Positions 25,851 through 35,350 of a stretch of 64,000 nt of DNA are shown here, piece after piece; the first letter of the stretch is position 1; each line of letters opens with the position of its first letter. Both the position numbers and the translations under genes were made by a program. Origin of the DNA: Caulobacterales bacterium (GTDB lineage Bacteria; Pseudomonadota; Alphaproteobacteria; Caulobacterales; Aquidulcibacteraceae); assembly GCA_017303355.1 (NCBI GenBank), contig JAFLCU010000009.1:62001-126000 (forward strand), given 5' to 3'. The notes under the pieces are model-generated. The model had not been told where the DNA came from and did no database searches. It saw nothing but the letters and a program-made list of their open reading frames with translations.

Positions 25851-26629
25851 TGTTGCGCCGGGCCTGTACCGACATAACCAAGCGTCGCGGCGCGATAGAT
25901 CGCTTGGGTGCGGCTGACGACGTCGAGCTTGCGCGCGGCGTTGGTCATGTGAAAGCGCACGGTCGGCACCGAGATGCTCATGATGGCGCTGATCTCTGAA
26001 TCGGTTTTGCCGGCCGCGGCCCATTTGAGGCACTGAATCTCGCGGCGCGTGAGTTGAACCGGCGACACCGCTTGCGCGTGGGCGCTGTGTTCATGTGCGG
26101 CGGCGACGAAGCGCAGCGCCAGCGCGTGGAGTTCATCGACATGCGCATCGAACACCGACGCCACGTCGAAGCTTGAATTCGCCGTGGCCCACACCACCGC
26201 GCCGATCACGCCGCCGGCCAGATAAGCTGGCACGATAATCGCCGCGCCGACGCCAAAGCCGTCCGCTGGACCCGCCTCGTTCAAAACGTCGAGGGCGTTC
26301 GTCGTGCGCCAGGTTTGCAGACGTCCCTGGGCGTAATAGATCGGCTCGGAGCAAAGCCTTACGGCGTGAATGAAGAACGAACGCAGCGCGAAACCGCGAT
26401 CTTCCCAATAGCGGAGATCCGGATCGACCCATTTGAAGAGCGTTTCCGCGAAAGGGCGGCCAGTCGAATCGCGGACAGGCGCGGGGCTGCCGATGTCGGC
26501 GCTGACGGCGATGCAAGGCAGGCCGATTTCGGCGCCTTTCGCATTCACGCGCGCCGCAAGCGCGTCGATGGCGAGCGCGGCCTCGTGCGCCGCTTGGCTC
26601 CTGTCAGTTCCACTAGCTTGGCCCGTCAT
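25847..26629 (-). CDS. LuxR-type regulator with autoinducer-binding-like domain
   Basis: 260 residues from the ATG at 26629 (no good Shine-Dalgarno; an upstream in-frame start is possible). The N-terminal ~170 residues resemble the PF03472 ligand-binding fold (LRYWEDRGFALRSFFIHAVR, IIVPAYLAGGVIGAVVWATA) but without an obvious match to the TraR Trp/Tyr/Asp ligand set. The C-terminal GerE HTH is clear: LTRREIQCLKWAAAGKTDSE, ISAIMSISVPTVRFHMTNA. There is no luxI-like gene in the window, so it would be a solo regulator. Its place between acyl-CoA genes suggests it senses an acyl or aromatic metabolite. Confidence 0.75.
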   Translation of the reverse strand: MTGQASGTDRSQAAHEAALAIDALAARVNAKGAEIGLPCIAVSADIGSPAPVRDSTGRPFAETLFKWVDPDLRYWEDRGFALRSFFIHAVRLCSEPIYYAQGRLQTWRTTNALDVLNEAGPADGFGVGAAIIVPAYLAGGVIGAVVWATANSSFDVASVFDAHVDELHALALRFVAAAHEHSAHAQAVSPVQLTRREIQCLKWAAAGKTDSEISAIMSISVPTVRFHMTNAARKLDVVSRTQAIYRAATLGYVGTGPAQH

Positions 26630-26758
26630 GCTATATTCGCAACCATGCTCCGGTGGTTTGGTCCGTGCGCACGCGCGGCGGCGCACGGCTAGATACGAAA
26701 GCATGGCTACGGCCCGATGCACAGAGCAAAAGTCTGTCAGCCGAAGGGCGGAGCGTAA

Positions 26759-27952
26759 ATGAACCTCGAGCTTGCAGACGGCGAACGCGCTTTTCGCGAC
26801 GAGGTTCGTACTTTCCTCAGCGACAATCTTACCACCGAGCTGTGCGCTGGCGGCCGTTCAGCGACAAGTGTGTTTTGCGATCCGAAGTATTCGCTGCCAT
26901 GGCAGCGCATCCTTAACGCACGCGGATGGGCGGCGCCGACTTGGCCAGCGGAATTCGGCGGGCCCGGCTGGAGCGAAATGCAGCAATACATTTTCGCCGA
27001 AGAGTGCGCGCTCGCGGGCGCGCCGAATTTGGCGCCGATGGGGCTGCGTATGGTTGGCCCATGCATCATGCGGCACGGCACGCCTGAGCAGCGCGCGTAC
27101 TATCTGCCGCGTATTCTCTCTGGCGAAGATTATTGGTGCCAGGGCTATTCGGAGCCTGGTGCGGGTTCCGATCTTGCCGGGCTTCGCACGCGCGCGGAAG
27201 CGGACGGCGCGGATTATATCGTCAATGGCTCCAAGATTTGGACAACGCACGCGCATTTCGCGAACATGATGTTCGGCTTGGTGCGCACCGATTTCGACGC
27301 CAAGGCGCAGAAGGGCATCACCTTCCTGCTCATAGATATGAAGGCGCCAGGCGTGAGCGTGCGCCCAATCATCAATCTGGCGGGCGAACACGAACTGAAT
27401 GAGGTGTTCTTCGAGGATGTGCGGGTGCCGCAAGCCAATCGCTTGGGCGCGGAGAATGATGGTTGGACCGTTGCGAAATATCTTCTGGAGTTTGAACGCG
27501 GCGGCAGCTTCGCGCCGGCGTTGCGCGCGCGGCTGAAGCGCATTCGCGCCGTCGCGCGCGAAGAAACGCCGAACGGGCCGCCGCTGCTTGAAGATTCCGC
27601 GTTCGAGGCGAAGCTCGCCCATGCGGAGATCAAAGTGGAGGCGATCCAGGTCACCGAACATCGCGTGGCGAGCGCACTTTCCTCCGGGCAGAATCCAGGG
27701 CCGCTTTCTTCGATGCTGAAGACGCAAGGCACCGAGATGCTGCAGCGGATCGAAGAGCTGGGCCTCGACCTCGCGGCACACTATCTGCCCGCAGGCGCCA
27801 CGGGCGAACATGGCCACAACGCCCACCCGATCGGGCCAGATCACAGCAACACCGCCGCTGCGCGCTATTTCAATAGCCGCGCCGCGTCGATCTATGGCGG
27901 GTCGAACGAGATCCAGCGCAACATCATGGCGCGTCTCGTGCTTGGGCTTTGA
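26759..27952 (+). CDS. Acyl-CoA dehydrogenase family protein
   Basis: 397 residues with GGAG upstream. FAD-dependent beta-oxidation-type enzyme: GAPNLAPMGLRMVGPCIMRHGTPEQ in the N-terminal domain, GYSEPGAGSDLAGLRTRA (flavin binding), WTTHAHFANMMFGLVRTD, and the C-terminal signature ASIYGGSNEIQRNIMARLVL. The length is typical. It introduces a 2,3-double bond into an acyl-CoA. It is divergent from the LuxR gene, which may regulate it, and lies beside the ligase and a TonB receptor, suggesting one catabolic set. Confidence 0.9.
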   Translation: MNLELADGERAFRDEVRTFLSDNLTTELCAGGRSATSVFCDPKYSLPWQRILNARGWAAPTWPAEFGGPGWSEMQQYIFAEECALAGAPNLAPMGLRMVGPCIMRHGTPEQRAYYLPRILSGEDYWCQGYSEPGAGSDLAGLRTRAEADGADYIVNGSKIWTTHAHFANMMFGLVRTDFDAKAQKGITFLLIDMKAPGVSVRPIINLAGEHELNEVFFEDVRVPQANRLGAENDGWTVAKYLLEFERGGSFAPALRARLKRIRAVAREETPNGPPLLEDSAFEAKLAHAEIKVEAIQVTEHRVASALSSGQNPGPLSSMLKTQGTEMLQRIEELGLDLAAHYLPAGATGEHGHNAHPIGPDHSNTAAARYFNSRAASIYGGSNEIQRNIMARLVLGL

Positions 27953-28020
27953 GCCCAGATCGTTCCGAAATCTAGATCGGTAAGTCGCGTGCGCTACGTG
28001 CGTTCGCGATCGCATCTGCC

Positions 28021-28055
28021 CAAAAGAAAACCGCCGCCCGGAGACCGGGCGGCGG
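28021..28055 (-). terminator. Terminator of the TonB-dependent receptor gene
   Basis: On the minus strand a perfect 10-base stem (CCGCCGCCCG with CGGGCGGCGG, 5-base loop) is followed by TTTTCTTTT. A strong rho-independent terminator. Confidence 0.85.
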
Positions 28056-28084
28056 TAAAGTCACGCGCTCTGGGAGGAACGCGG

Positions 28085-30616
28085 TTAGTAGTTGAAGGTG
28101 AGCGATGCGCCGTAAGTCGGCGCCATGCCGGGGAAACGCACCACGACGTTGGCGTTCGAGGCCACCGACGTCCAATAATAGGTGTCGGTGATGTTGCGGC
28201 CCCAAAGCTGGAACGACCAGCTGTCATCCAGCGCGTGCACGCCGATGCTGGCGTTGAGCACGCCGTAACTGTCGATCTTGAATGTCTCGGAGTCGCCAAG
28301 GTCGGCGGCTGACTCGTCTTGCCAGCGGCCATTGAGCGCCGCTTGCAGGCCGAGTGTCGGCGTAAGTTCGCGATCATAGAGCACGGTGCCGCTGAACTGC
28401 CATTCGGCGCTGTAGGGGAACGGCACGTCGTCATAGGTGCGCGGCAGGCCATTTGGCCCGGTGCCGCTATAGTCGATGACGGCGGTGTCGAGATACGTTG
28501 CCGAGCCGATCAGCGTGAAATTATCCGTCGCGCGCCACGTCAGATCGAGATCGACGCCGTACGCACGGGATTCCGGCACGTTCTGCAAACGCGCGAGCGC
28601 GGTGTAGATTGGGTCGGAGAAATAGGTGCTGATCTGCTTATCTTCGTAGTCGTAATAGAAGGCCGACACGTTGAACTGCACCGCGCGATCGAACAGGCCG
28701 AGCTTGGCGCCGACTTCGTACGCGAGCAGAGATTCCTGCGTCGCCGGCGCTTGCTGCGTCGAGGTGCTGGCCGCGTTCACGGGCGTGACGCCGGCTTTGT
28801 AGCCTTGCGACACCGATGCGTAGAGCAGCGTGGACGGAGAGACCTGCCAATCGAGGCCCAGACGCCAGGAGACGTTGTCCTCTTCCAGCGTGTGTTGCAC
28901 CTGGCCGAATTGGCCGGTGGTCGGGTTGAACGTGTTGCACTGGTTCATCGTGATCGGCGCCGGCGTCGGAATGCCGTAGATCACGGTGTACAAGTAGCGG
29001 TTCACGCCGTTGACGTTGGCGAGCATGCTGCCGTTGAAGTCGGCCGAACAGCCCTCGTACGAGTGCTCATCCTCAGTGTAGCGCACCGCCGTCGTCAGCG
29101 AGAGCGTATCGCTCAGCGACCATTCGGCGTTGGCGAACACGCTGCGGGTTTCCGCTTCCATGGTCGCCAAGTCGCGATAGGTGCGGAACGCTTGCGACAT
29201 TTGCAGCGGCGTATATGGGCCTGGGCTGTAGAAGCCCGGGAGCGGGTTGATCGTGCCCGGCGGATTGTAGGTCAGCGGCTCGATGCCGGCGAGGATCAGC
29301 TGGCCGACCGTACGAATACGGGCGACGTTGTAGTTCTGGCCGAGCAGCGTGCGGTTGTTGTCCTGGATTTCGTCGGAGCCGAAATAGCCGCCGAGCAGCC
29401 AGCGCACGCGGTCATTGTCGCCTTCGATACGCAGCTCTTGCGAGAAGCTTTCGACCTCGCCATCCAGCTGCTGCAGCAGCACTTCGTAGGGCGCCCCGCT
29501 CCAGTCGGAGAGAGCGTTGCGCTCAAGGTGGTTGTACCCGGTCAGCGATACGATGCGCATGTCGCCGGGCAATTCCCAGCTCAAGCGAAGCGCGCCGGCC
29601 CAGAAAAAATTGTCTTCCGCAAGCTCACCCGGAAGCCCCGCGCCCGCGCCGATGTTGGCGCTGCGCAGCGCTTCGGGCGCCCAATCGGCCTGCGTGGAAT
29701 CCGTGGGAAAGTTATTTTGAATGTAGTTGATGAGGCCGGGGGCCGCGCCGGGATTGTAGAGGCCGCCGGCATTGAACAGCGCCGCCGCGGGGTTGAGCGT
29801 CGGATCGGTCGCCGGCGTGAAGCCGATGCCTTGGCCCACGATCGTGTCGGAGCGGTTTTCCCAGGCCGTCAGCGTGAGTTCGGCGAGCAGGTTGTCGGTG
29901 ACGTCCCAATCGATCCGCGCGCGGGCGCCGAGGCGGTGGATCTCACCCTGGGTTTCGTCGCGCGTGTTGCTCTCTTGCCAACCCTCGTCGCTGTCCTCTG
30001 ACCGGAAGGCAACGCGGAAGCGGAGGCTTTCATTGATCGGAGCGGTGAAGAAGCCTTCCAGATTGTGCGTCTGAAAATTGCCGAACTCGGTTGTCAGCGA
30101 GGCTTCGATTTCATCGCTCGGGCGATTGGTGATGAAATCCACCAGACCGGCGGTGGTGTTGCGGCCATAAAGCGTGCCTTGCGGGCCCTTCAGAACTTCG
30201 ACGCGTTGAATGTCGAAGATCGGGCCGGTCATCATGAACGGAAACGGATAGGCGACTTCGTCCACGTACGAGCCGACGGTCGATGTGGCCGACAGGTTGA
30301 TCGTGTTGAAGCCGATGCCCCGGAGGGTGTAGATCGGCACGCCCTGGTAGCTTTGCTGCACGGAGAAGCTAGGCGCCACCGACGACAGGTCGCGCACGTC
30401 GGTAACGTGGAGTTGGTCCAGTTGCTCGCCGCTGAAGGCCTGGATGCCCATGCCGACGCTATTGGCGCTTTCTTCCCGGCGCTGGGCGGTGACGACGATT
30501 TCATTGTCGGCCACCAACGGATCGCTGTCTTGCGCGAAGGCGGCGGGCGCCCCGAACAGCGCCGTGGCGGATGCCCCGACGCACAAAATGGCGCGCAACA
30601 TGTGCGTGCGGTTCAT
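28085..30616 (-). CDS. TonB-dependent receptor
   Basis: 843 residues from the ATG at 30616, with GGGAGGG upstream. A signal peptide (LRAILCVGASATALFGAPAA, cleavage near AFAQ) is followed by a TonB-box-like segment, NEIVVTAQRREE, and the plug domain (about 60-180: VEVLKGPQGTLYGRNTTAGL). A long beta-barrel ends with PTYGASLTFNY, the terminal Phe/Tyr outer-membrane signature. It imports a substrate through the outer membrane using TonB energy. The neighbouring acyl-CoA genes suggest a lipid, steroid or aromatic substrate rather than iron, but this is inference. It is divergent from the nucleoside transporter gene. Confidence 0.9.
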   Translation of the reverse strand: MNRTHMLRAILCVGASATALFGAPAAFAQDSDPLVADNEIVVTAQRREESANSVGMGIQAFSGEQLDQLHVTDVRDLSSVAPSFSVQQSYQGVPIYTLRGIGFNTINLSATSTVGSYVDEVAYPFPFMMTGPIFDIQRVEVLKGPQGTLYGRNTTAGLVDFITNRPSDEIEASLTTEFGNFQTHNLEGFFTAPINESLRFRVAFRSEDSDEGWQESNTRDETQGEIHRLGARARIDWDVTDNLLAELTLTAWENRSDTIVGQGIGFTPATDPTLNPAAALFNAGGLYNPGAAPGLINYIQNNFPTDSTQADWAPEALRSANIGAGAGLPGELAEDNFFWAGALRLSWELPGDMRIVSLTGYNHLERNALSDWSGAPYEVLLQQLDGEVESFSQELRIEGDNDRVRWLLGGYFGSDEIQDNNRTLLGQNYNVARIRTVGQLILAGIEPLTYNPPGTINPLPGFYSPGPYTPLQMSQAFRTYRDLATMEAETRSVFANAEWSLSDTLSLTTAVRYTEDEHSYEGCSADFNGSMLANVNGVNRYLYTVIYGIPTPAPITMNQCNTFNPTTGQFGQVQHTLEEDNVSWRLGLDWQVSPSTLLYASVSQGYKAGVTPVNAASTSTQQAPATQESLLAYEVGAKLGLFDRAVQFNVSAFYYDYEDKQISTYFSDPIYTALARLQNVPESRAYGVDLDLTWRATDNFTLIGSATYLDTAVIDYSGTGPNGLPRTYDDVPFPYSAEWQFSGTVLYDRELTPTLGLQAALNGRWQDESAADLGDSETFKIDSYGVLNASIGVHALDDSWSFQLWGRNITDTYYWTSVASNANVVVRFPGMAPTYGASLTFNY

Positions 30617-30783
30617 GATTTTCCCTCCCATTGACGTCGCTTTGGGCGTACCCATGCGGCGATTATTGAGGGATGGTCGCTGGCAAAAGCCGTTTGGAAC
30701 AAGCTGTTGAATTTGATAGGCGGACTTCACGCTGCGGCAGCTATTGCGCGATGAATTAAGATAACAAGAAACGGGGGAATCGC

Positions 30784-32004
30784 GTGGGGAATTGGAACGG
30801 GCTGATCGGCGTCGGCGTGATCTTGCTGCTGGCGTTCGCGTTATCGACGAACAAGCGCGCGGTGCGCCCGCGTATCGTTATCGCCGCGCTCGCCTTTCAG
30901 GCCGCGCTTGCCGCGCTCGTGCTCTATTGGCCCGCCGGCCGGACGGCGCTGAGCGCGATGTCCGCCGGCGTGCAGACGGTGATCGATTTCTCCCGTGCGG
31001 GGATCGCGATGGTGTTCGGGCCGCTCGCTTCAGAGGTAGGGTTCAGCTTCGCTATCAATGTTCTACCGATCATCATCTTCTTCTCGGCGCTGATGTCGGT
31101 GCTTTATTATCTGGGAATCATGCAGCGCGTCGTCGATTGGGTCGGCGGGCTGCTGAAGCTGCTGATCGGCGCCGGGCGCGTGGAATCGCTGACGGCCGCC
31201 GCGAATATCTTTGTGGGCCAAACCGAAGCGCCGCTCGTTGTCCGGCCATACCTCGCCCACATCACGCGCCCGCAATTGTTCGCGATCATGGTGAGCGGCA
31301 TGGCGTCCGTCGCGGGCAGCGTGCTCGCCGCCTATGCGCAGATGGGCATCTCGATTGAGTATCTGCTGGCGGCGAGCTTCATGTCGGCGCCGGGCGGGCT
31401 ATTGATGGCCAAGATCATCATGCCCGACGGCAAGGATGATGGCGCCGGCGCAACCGCGCACGCAATTGATGGCGCCGACGAGGCGCCGAGCAATCTGATC
31501 ATGGCCGCCGCCAAGGGCGCGCAGGACGGCATGATCATGGCGGTGTCGATCGCTGCGATGCTGATCGCCTTCGTTTCGCTGATCGCACTTGTAAACGGCA
31601 TGCTCTCCGGTCTCGGCAGCTTGGCTGGCGTTGAAGGGCTGACGTTGCAGCGTGTGCTGGGCTTCGTGTTCGCGCCAGTCATGTGGCTCTTGGACATTCC
31701 GTGGAGCGAGGCGCGGACGGCGGGCGGCATCTTCGGCGAGAAGCTCATTCTCAATGAGTTCGTCGCGTTTCTGCATCTTGGCGAGATCAAGGATACGCTC
31801 TCGCCGCGCACCGTGGCGATCACGACGTTCGCGCTGTGTGGCTTCGCCAATCTGAGTTCGATCGGCATCCTGATGGCGGCGTTGCAGGCGCTGGCGCCGC
31901 AGCGCGCCCCCGAGATGGCCCGTTATGGCTTGCATGTCGTCGCGGCCGGCTCATTGTCGAATCTGATGAGCGCCGCGCTCGCGAGCCTCTTCATTCCGGG
32001 CTGA
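30784..32004 (+). CDS. nupC: Concentrative nucleoside transporter (NupC/CNT family)
   Basis: 406 residues with a GTG start and GGGG upstream. It has about 10 membrane helices. CNT signatures: NVLPIIIFFSALMSVLYYLG, NIFVGQTEAPLVVRPYL, SGMASVAGSVLAAYAQMG, FGEKLILNEFVAFLHLGEI, and ALCGFANLSSIGIL. It imports nucleosides with H+ or Na+. First gene of the salvage operon; the next gene starts 6 bases after the stop. Confidence 0.9.
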   Translation: MGNWNGLIGVGVILLLAFALSTNKRAVRPRIVIAALAFQAALAALVLYWPAGRTALSAMSAGVQTVIDFSRAGIAMVFGPLASEVGFSFAINVLPIIIFFSALMSVLYYLGIMQRVVDWVGGLLKLLIGAGRVESLTAAANIFVGQTEAPLVVRPYLAHITRPQLFAIMVSGMASVAGSVLAAYAQMGISIEYLLAASFMSAPGGLLMAKIIMPDGKDDGAGATAHAIDGADEAPSNLIMAAAKGAQDGMIMAVSIAAMLIAFVSLIALVNGMLSGLGSLAGVEGLTLQRVLGFVFAPVMWLLDIPWSEARTAGGIFGEKLILNEFVAFLHLGEIKDTLSPRTVAITTFALCGFANLSSIGILMAALQALAPQRAPEMARYGLHVVAAGSLSNLMSAALASLFIPG

Positions 32005-32010
32005 GGCGGC

Positions 32011-32943
32011 ATGGCCAAACCGATCATCATCGATTGCGACCCAGGCGTCGACGACGCTGTCGCGCTGCTGTTCGCGTTCGCGGCGCCCGATGCGCTGGAC
32101 ATTTTGGGCGTGACCACTGTCGCTGGCAATGTCGGGGCGGAGCGAACGGCGCGCAATGCGCGCGTGATCCGCGAGATCGCTGAACGCGAGAATGTTCCCG
32201 TTTTTGCCGGCGCCGAGGCGCCGTTGTTTCGCTTGCCGATCGAGGCCGATCATTTTCACGGCGTGTCTGGCCTGGGCGATTTGAAATTCACCGAACCAAA
32301 AGCGCCGCTGGCGCCAGGCCGCTCGGCCGCCTTTATCGTGGAGACATTGCGCGGCGCCGCGGCGCGGAGCGTCACGCTTGTGGTGACAGGGCCGATGACG
32401 AATGTGGCGCTGGCGTTCTTGTTCGAACCCGCGATCAAGGCGGGCGTCGCCGAGATCGTGCTCATGGGCGGCGCGCGCGGCGAAGGCGGCAACATCACGG
32501 CGTCGGCGGAGTACAATATTTACGCTGATCCCCACGCGGCCGAAATCGTGTTCAAGTGCGGCCTGCCGATCGTGGCGCTGGGCCTCGACGTCACCCACAA
32601 GGTGCGGACGAACCCCGCGCGCATGCACGCGCTGGCGAAGCTTGGCTCCAAGCGCGCGAAGGCGGCGGTGGATTTGCTGCGGTTCGGCGAGACGGTGGAA
32701 CTGAAGCATGCAAAGCGCACAGGCTCGCCGATGCACGATCAAAGCACGATCGCTTATGTGTTGCAGCCGGAGCTGTTTCAAACGCGGGCGTGCACGATTT
32801 CCGTCGAGACAAACTCGCCGCTGACGCTGGGCCACACGGCTGTCGAGTTTCGTTTGCCGCCCGATGATCCTGGCCGTGTGCATTGGGCGGTGGATGCGGA
32901 TGCGGACGGCGTGTTCGAACTCATGACGCGGAGGCTGGCATGA
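32011..32943 (+). CDS. Inosine-uridine preferring nucleoside hydrolase
   Basis: 310 residues. The N-terminal metal site DCDPGVDDAVALL holds the Ca2+-binding and catalytic Asp cluster. GVTTVAGNVG, PLTLVV-type middle (VTLVVTGPMTNVALAF), VLMGGARGEGGNITASAEYN and ADPHAAEIVF follow. It cleaves nucleosides to base plus ribose. This would supply ribose for the adjacent ribokinase, whose start overlaps the stop by 4 bases (ATGA). Confidence 0.93.
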   Translation: MAKPIIIDCDPGVDDAVALLFAFAAPDALDILGVTTVAGNVGAERTARNARVIREIAERENVPVFAGAEAPLFRLPIEADHFHGVSGLGDLKFTEPKAPLAPGRSAAFIVETLRGAAARSVTLVVTGPMTNVALAFLFEPAIKAGVAEIVLMGGARGEGGNITASAEYNIYADPHAAEIVFKCGLPIVALGLDVTHKVRTNPARMHALAKLGSKRAKAAVDLLRFGETVELKHAKRTGSPMHDQSTIAYVLQPELFQTRACTISVETNSPLTLGHTAVEFRLPPDDPGRVHWAVDADADGVFELMTRRLA

Positions 32944-33794
32944 CGACGCTCGCTGTCGTTGGCTCGGTCAATCTGGATTTCGTGGCGCGCGCGTCGCATC
33001 TGCCGGCGCCGGGCGAAACCGTGACTGGCGCCGTGCTGGCGCGTCATCCCGGCGGTAAGGGCGCCAATCAGGCGCTGGCCGCGCTTCGCCTGGGCGCGGC
33101 GGTGCAATTGCATGCGCGCGTCGGTCGCGACGGAATGGCGGATGAGGCGTTGGCGCTGTTGCGCGCGGAGGGCGCCGATCTTTCGCATTGTGCGGCGCAT
33201 GCGTCCGCGCCGACCGGTGTCGCGCTGATCGCGGTGTCGGCGGACGGCGAAAACCAGATCGTGGTGGCGCCCGGCGCGAATGCGCGCTTCACGTCGGACG
33301 AATTGGTGGCGATCGAAACCGACGCGCTGCTGTGCCAATTGGAAATCCCGCTGGCGACGGTGGAGGCGGCGGCGCTGGCGCACCGGGGCTTCGTGAGCAT
33401 CAATCTGGCGCCGGCGGCGATGGCGCCGGACGCCTTGTTGCAACGCGCGGACTTGCTGATCGTGAACGAGGGCGAGGCCGCGTTCTATGGCGCCGCGCTG
33501 CATGCGGGTGGTGGGCTCGTGGCGGTGACGTATGGCGCAAAAGGCGCGGCGCTGTTTCGCGCGGGCGTCGAGGTTGCGCGAGCGGCCGCGCCGAAGATCA
33601 AACCAATTGACACCACTGGCGCTGGCGACGCGTTTTCGGCGGCGCTGACCTTGGCGATGGTGGAAGGCGTGGTGCACGATGAGGCGCTCGCGTTCGCTTG
33701 CGCGGTGGGCGCGCTGACGGCGACGCGGCAGGGCGCGCAACCTTCGCTGCCCACGCGCGCCGAGGTCGATGAGTTCCGCGCGCGTTCGATGTAG
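32940..33794 (+). CDS. rbsK: Ribokinase (PfkB family)
   Basis: 284 residues from the ATG at 32940, which overlaps the nucleoside hydrolase stop. PfkB signatures: VGSVNLDFVARASHLPAPGE, HPGGKGANQALAALRLG, and the ATP/catalytic motif DTTGAGDAFSAALTLAM with the catalytic Asp. It phosphorylates ribose released by the hydrolase. A slightly short family member, but all key residues seem present. The rbsK name rests on family and context. Confidence 0.88.
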   Translation: MTTLAVVGSVNLDFVARASHLPAPGETVTGAVLARHPGGKGANQALAALRLGAAVQLHARVGRDGMADEALALLRAEGADLSHCAAHASAPTGVALIAVSADGENQIVVAPGANARFTSDELVAIETDALLCQLEIPLATVEAAALAHRGFVSINLAPAAMAPDALLQRADLLIVNEGEAAFYGAALHAGGGLVAVTYGAKGAALFRAGVEVARAAAPKIKPIDTTGAGDAFSAALTLAMVEGVVHDEALAFACAVGALTATRQGAQPSLPTRAEVDEFRARSM

Positions 33795-33803
33795 GAGTCG
33801 CCG

Positions 33804-34733
33804 ATGACACGACAAGTGCCCGAGCTTTCGCTCCGCGAGTTCACGTCTGGCGACGCCGCGCGGCGCGCCGCGTTCGCGAAGCAATTTTCAGCCGGTTTGC
33901 GCGAGTATGGCTTCATCGTCCTGGTGGATCACAACGTGCCCGTCGATCTGCTGGAGCGCGCTTATACGCAAGCCGCCGAGGTCTTCGCACTGCCGGAGGC
34001 GGTGAAGCGTCGCTACATCGGTGGCCTGCGGGGCTACACGCCGTTCGGGACCGAGCACGCGAAGGGCAACCCGAACGCGGATCTCAAGGAATTCTGGCAA
34101 ATCGGCCACGAGCCGGCGCCGAACGCGCCAGCCAATGAATTCTCCGCGCCCAATCGCTGGCCGGCCGAGGTCGCCGCGTTTCAATCGACGTTCGAGCGCT
34201 TGTTCGCGGCGCTGAACGACACGGGGATGATCTTGTTGCGCGCGCTCGCGCCATCGCTGGGTTTGGACGAAGGATATTTCGACCCGCTCGTGCGGCGCGG
34301 GGATTCCGTGCTGCGCGTGCTGCATTACCCGCCAATCGCGGCGGATGCCGATCCAAAGCGCGTACGTGCGGCGGCGCATGAAGATATCAATCTGATCACG
34401 ATCCTGGTTGCGGCGAAGGGCGCGGGCCTCGAGCTTCTGGATCGCGATGGCGCGTGGTTGCCGATTGTCACCGAGGCCAACCAGCTTGTGGTCGACAGCG
34501 GCGATATGATGGCGCGGCTGACAAACAATGTCGTGCCGGCGACGACGCACCGCGTGGTCAATTCCGACAATCCGCATGTAAGCCGCTATTCCATGCCGTT
34601 CTTCATGCATCCTACGACCGAGACCTCGCTTGCGGCGTTGCCGACCTGCCTCGACAATGGCGTGCCAGAATCGCCGATCACGGCTGGCGATTTCTTGCGC
34701 GAGCGTTTGAAGGAGATTGGCCTTGCGTCCTGA
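33804..34733 (+). CDS. 2OG-Fe(II) oxygenase (isopenicillin N synthase family) in the nucleoside operon
   Basis: 309 residues, starting 10 bases after ribokinase. The DIOX_N domain has REYGFIVLVDHNVPVDLLER and LRGYTPFGTEHAKGN. The Fe site is the His-x-Asp/Glu variant AAHEDINLITIL (HED), with a distal His in TTHRVVN and the 2OG-binding Arg in SRYSMPFFMHP. The family includes fungal thymine 7-hydroxylase as well as many biosynthetic enzymes. Being co-directional inside a nucleoside import/cleavage/kinase operon suggests it acts on a base or nucleoside, but no bacterial precedent was checked. It is not a close copy of the 20513-21490 protein. Confidence 0.85.
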   Translation: MTRQVPELSLREFTSGDAARRAAFAKQFSAGLREYGFIVLVDHNVPVDLLERAYTQAAEVFALPEAVKRRYIGGLRGYTPFGTEHAKGNPNADLKEFWQIGHEPAPNAPANEFSAPNRWPAEVAAFQSTFERLFAALNDTGMILLRALAPSLGLDEGYFDPLVRRGDSVLRVLHYPPIAADADPKRVRAAAHEDINLITILVAAKGAGLELLDRDGAWLPIVTEANQLVVDSGDMMARLTNNVVPATTHRVVNSDNPHVSRYSMPFFMHPTTETSLAALPTCLDNGVPESPITAGDFLRERLKEIGLAS

Positions 34734-34750
34734 ACGCGGGCGAAGCGAAC

Positions 34751-35350
34751 ATGGCTAAACTCTATTTCTCCTACGCGGCGATGAACGCCGGCAAATCCAC
34801 GATTTTGCTGCAAGCGTCGTACAATTACCGCGAACGCGGCATGCATACGCTTCTGTTTACCTCATCGCTTTATGCGGAGATGGATGAAGGCCAGATCACA
34901 TCGCGCATCGGCGTGCGGGAAAAGGCGGAGCTCTACGGGCGGGACGACGATCTGTTCGCATGGGTCGAACGTGAGCACGCCAAGCAGAGAGTGAGCTGCG
35001 TGTTTGTCGATGAGGCGCAGTTCTTGACGCGTGATCAAGTCTGGCAATTGGCGCGCGTAGCGGACAGGCTCAATATTCCGGTGCTCTGCTATGGCCTGCG
35101 CACCGACTTTCGTGGCGATTTGTTCGAAGGCGCGGCGGAATTGCTGGCGATCGCCGATAGTTTGCGCGAGGTGCGCACGATTTGCCATTGCGGCTCGAAG
35201 GCCACGATGGTGCTGCGCAAGGCGAGCGACGGCGGGGCCGCGACAAGCGGCGAACAAGTCTCGATTGAAAAGTCCGTGTACGTCTCCCTTTGCCGCAGGC
35301 ATTGGGAGGAGGATATGGGTCGCTGGCCTCCAGAAGACCGCTCAGCCTGA
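34751..35350 (+). CDS. tdk: Thymidine kinase (type II)
   Basis: 199 residues from the ATG at 34751. The P-loop is AAMNAGKSTILLQ, the metal-binding Walker B motif is FVDEAQFLT, and a zinc site is seen in CHCGSKA plus a late Cys (SLCRRH). The length matches type II (E. coli-like) kinases. It phosphorylates deoxythymidine to dTMP, completing pyrimidine salvage with the upstream genes. The Shine-Dalgarno is weak. The next 700 bases hold no convincing gene. Confidence 0.93.
   Translation: MAKLYFSYAAMNAGKSTILLQASYNYRERGMHTLLFTSSLYAEMDEGQITSRIGVREKAELYGRDDDLFAWVEREHAKQRVSCVFVDEAQFLTRDQVWQLARVADRLNIPVLCYGLRTDFRGDLFEGAAELLAIADSLREVRTICHCGSKATMVLRKASDGGAATSGEQVSIEKSVYVSLCRRHWEEDMGRWPPEDRSA

Noticed and set aside
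28319..30001. 560-residue open frame on the plus strand
   Set aside because: It lies antisense to the TonB receptor, is Arg/Val/Ala/His-rich, has no domain motifs, and reflects GC-biased codon positions.
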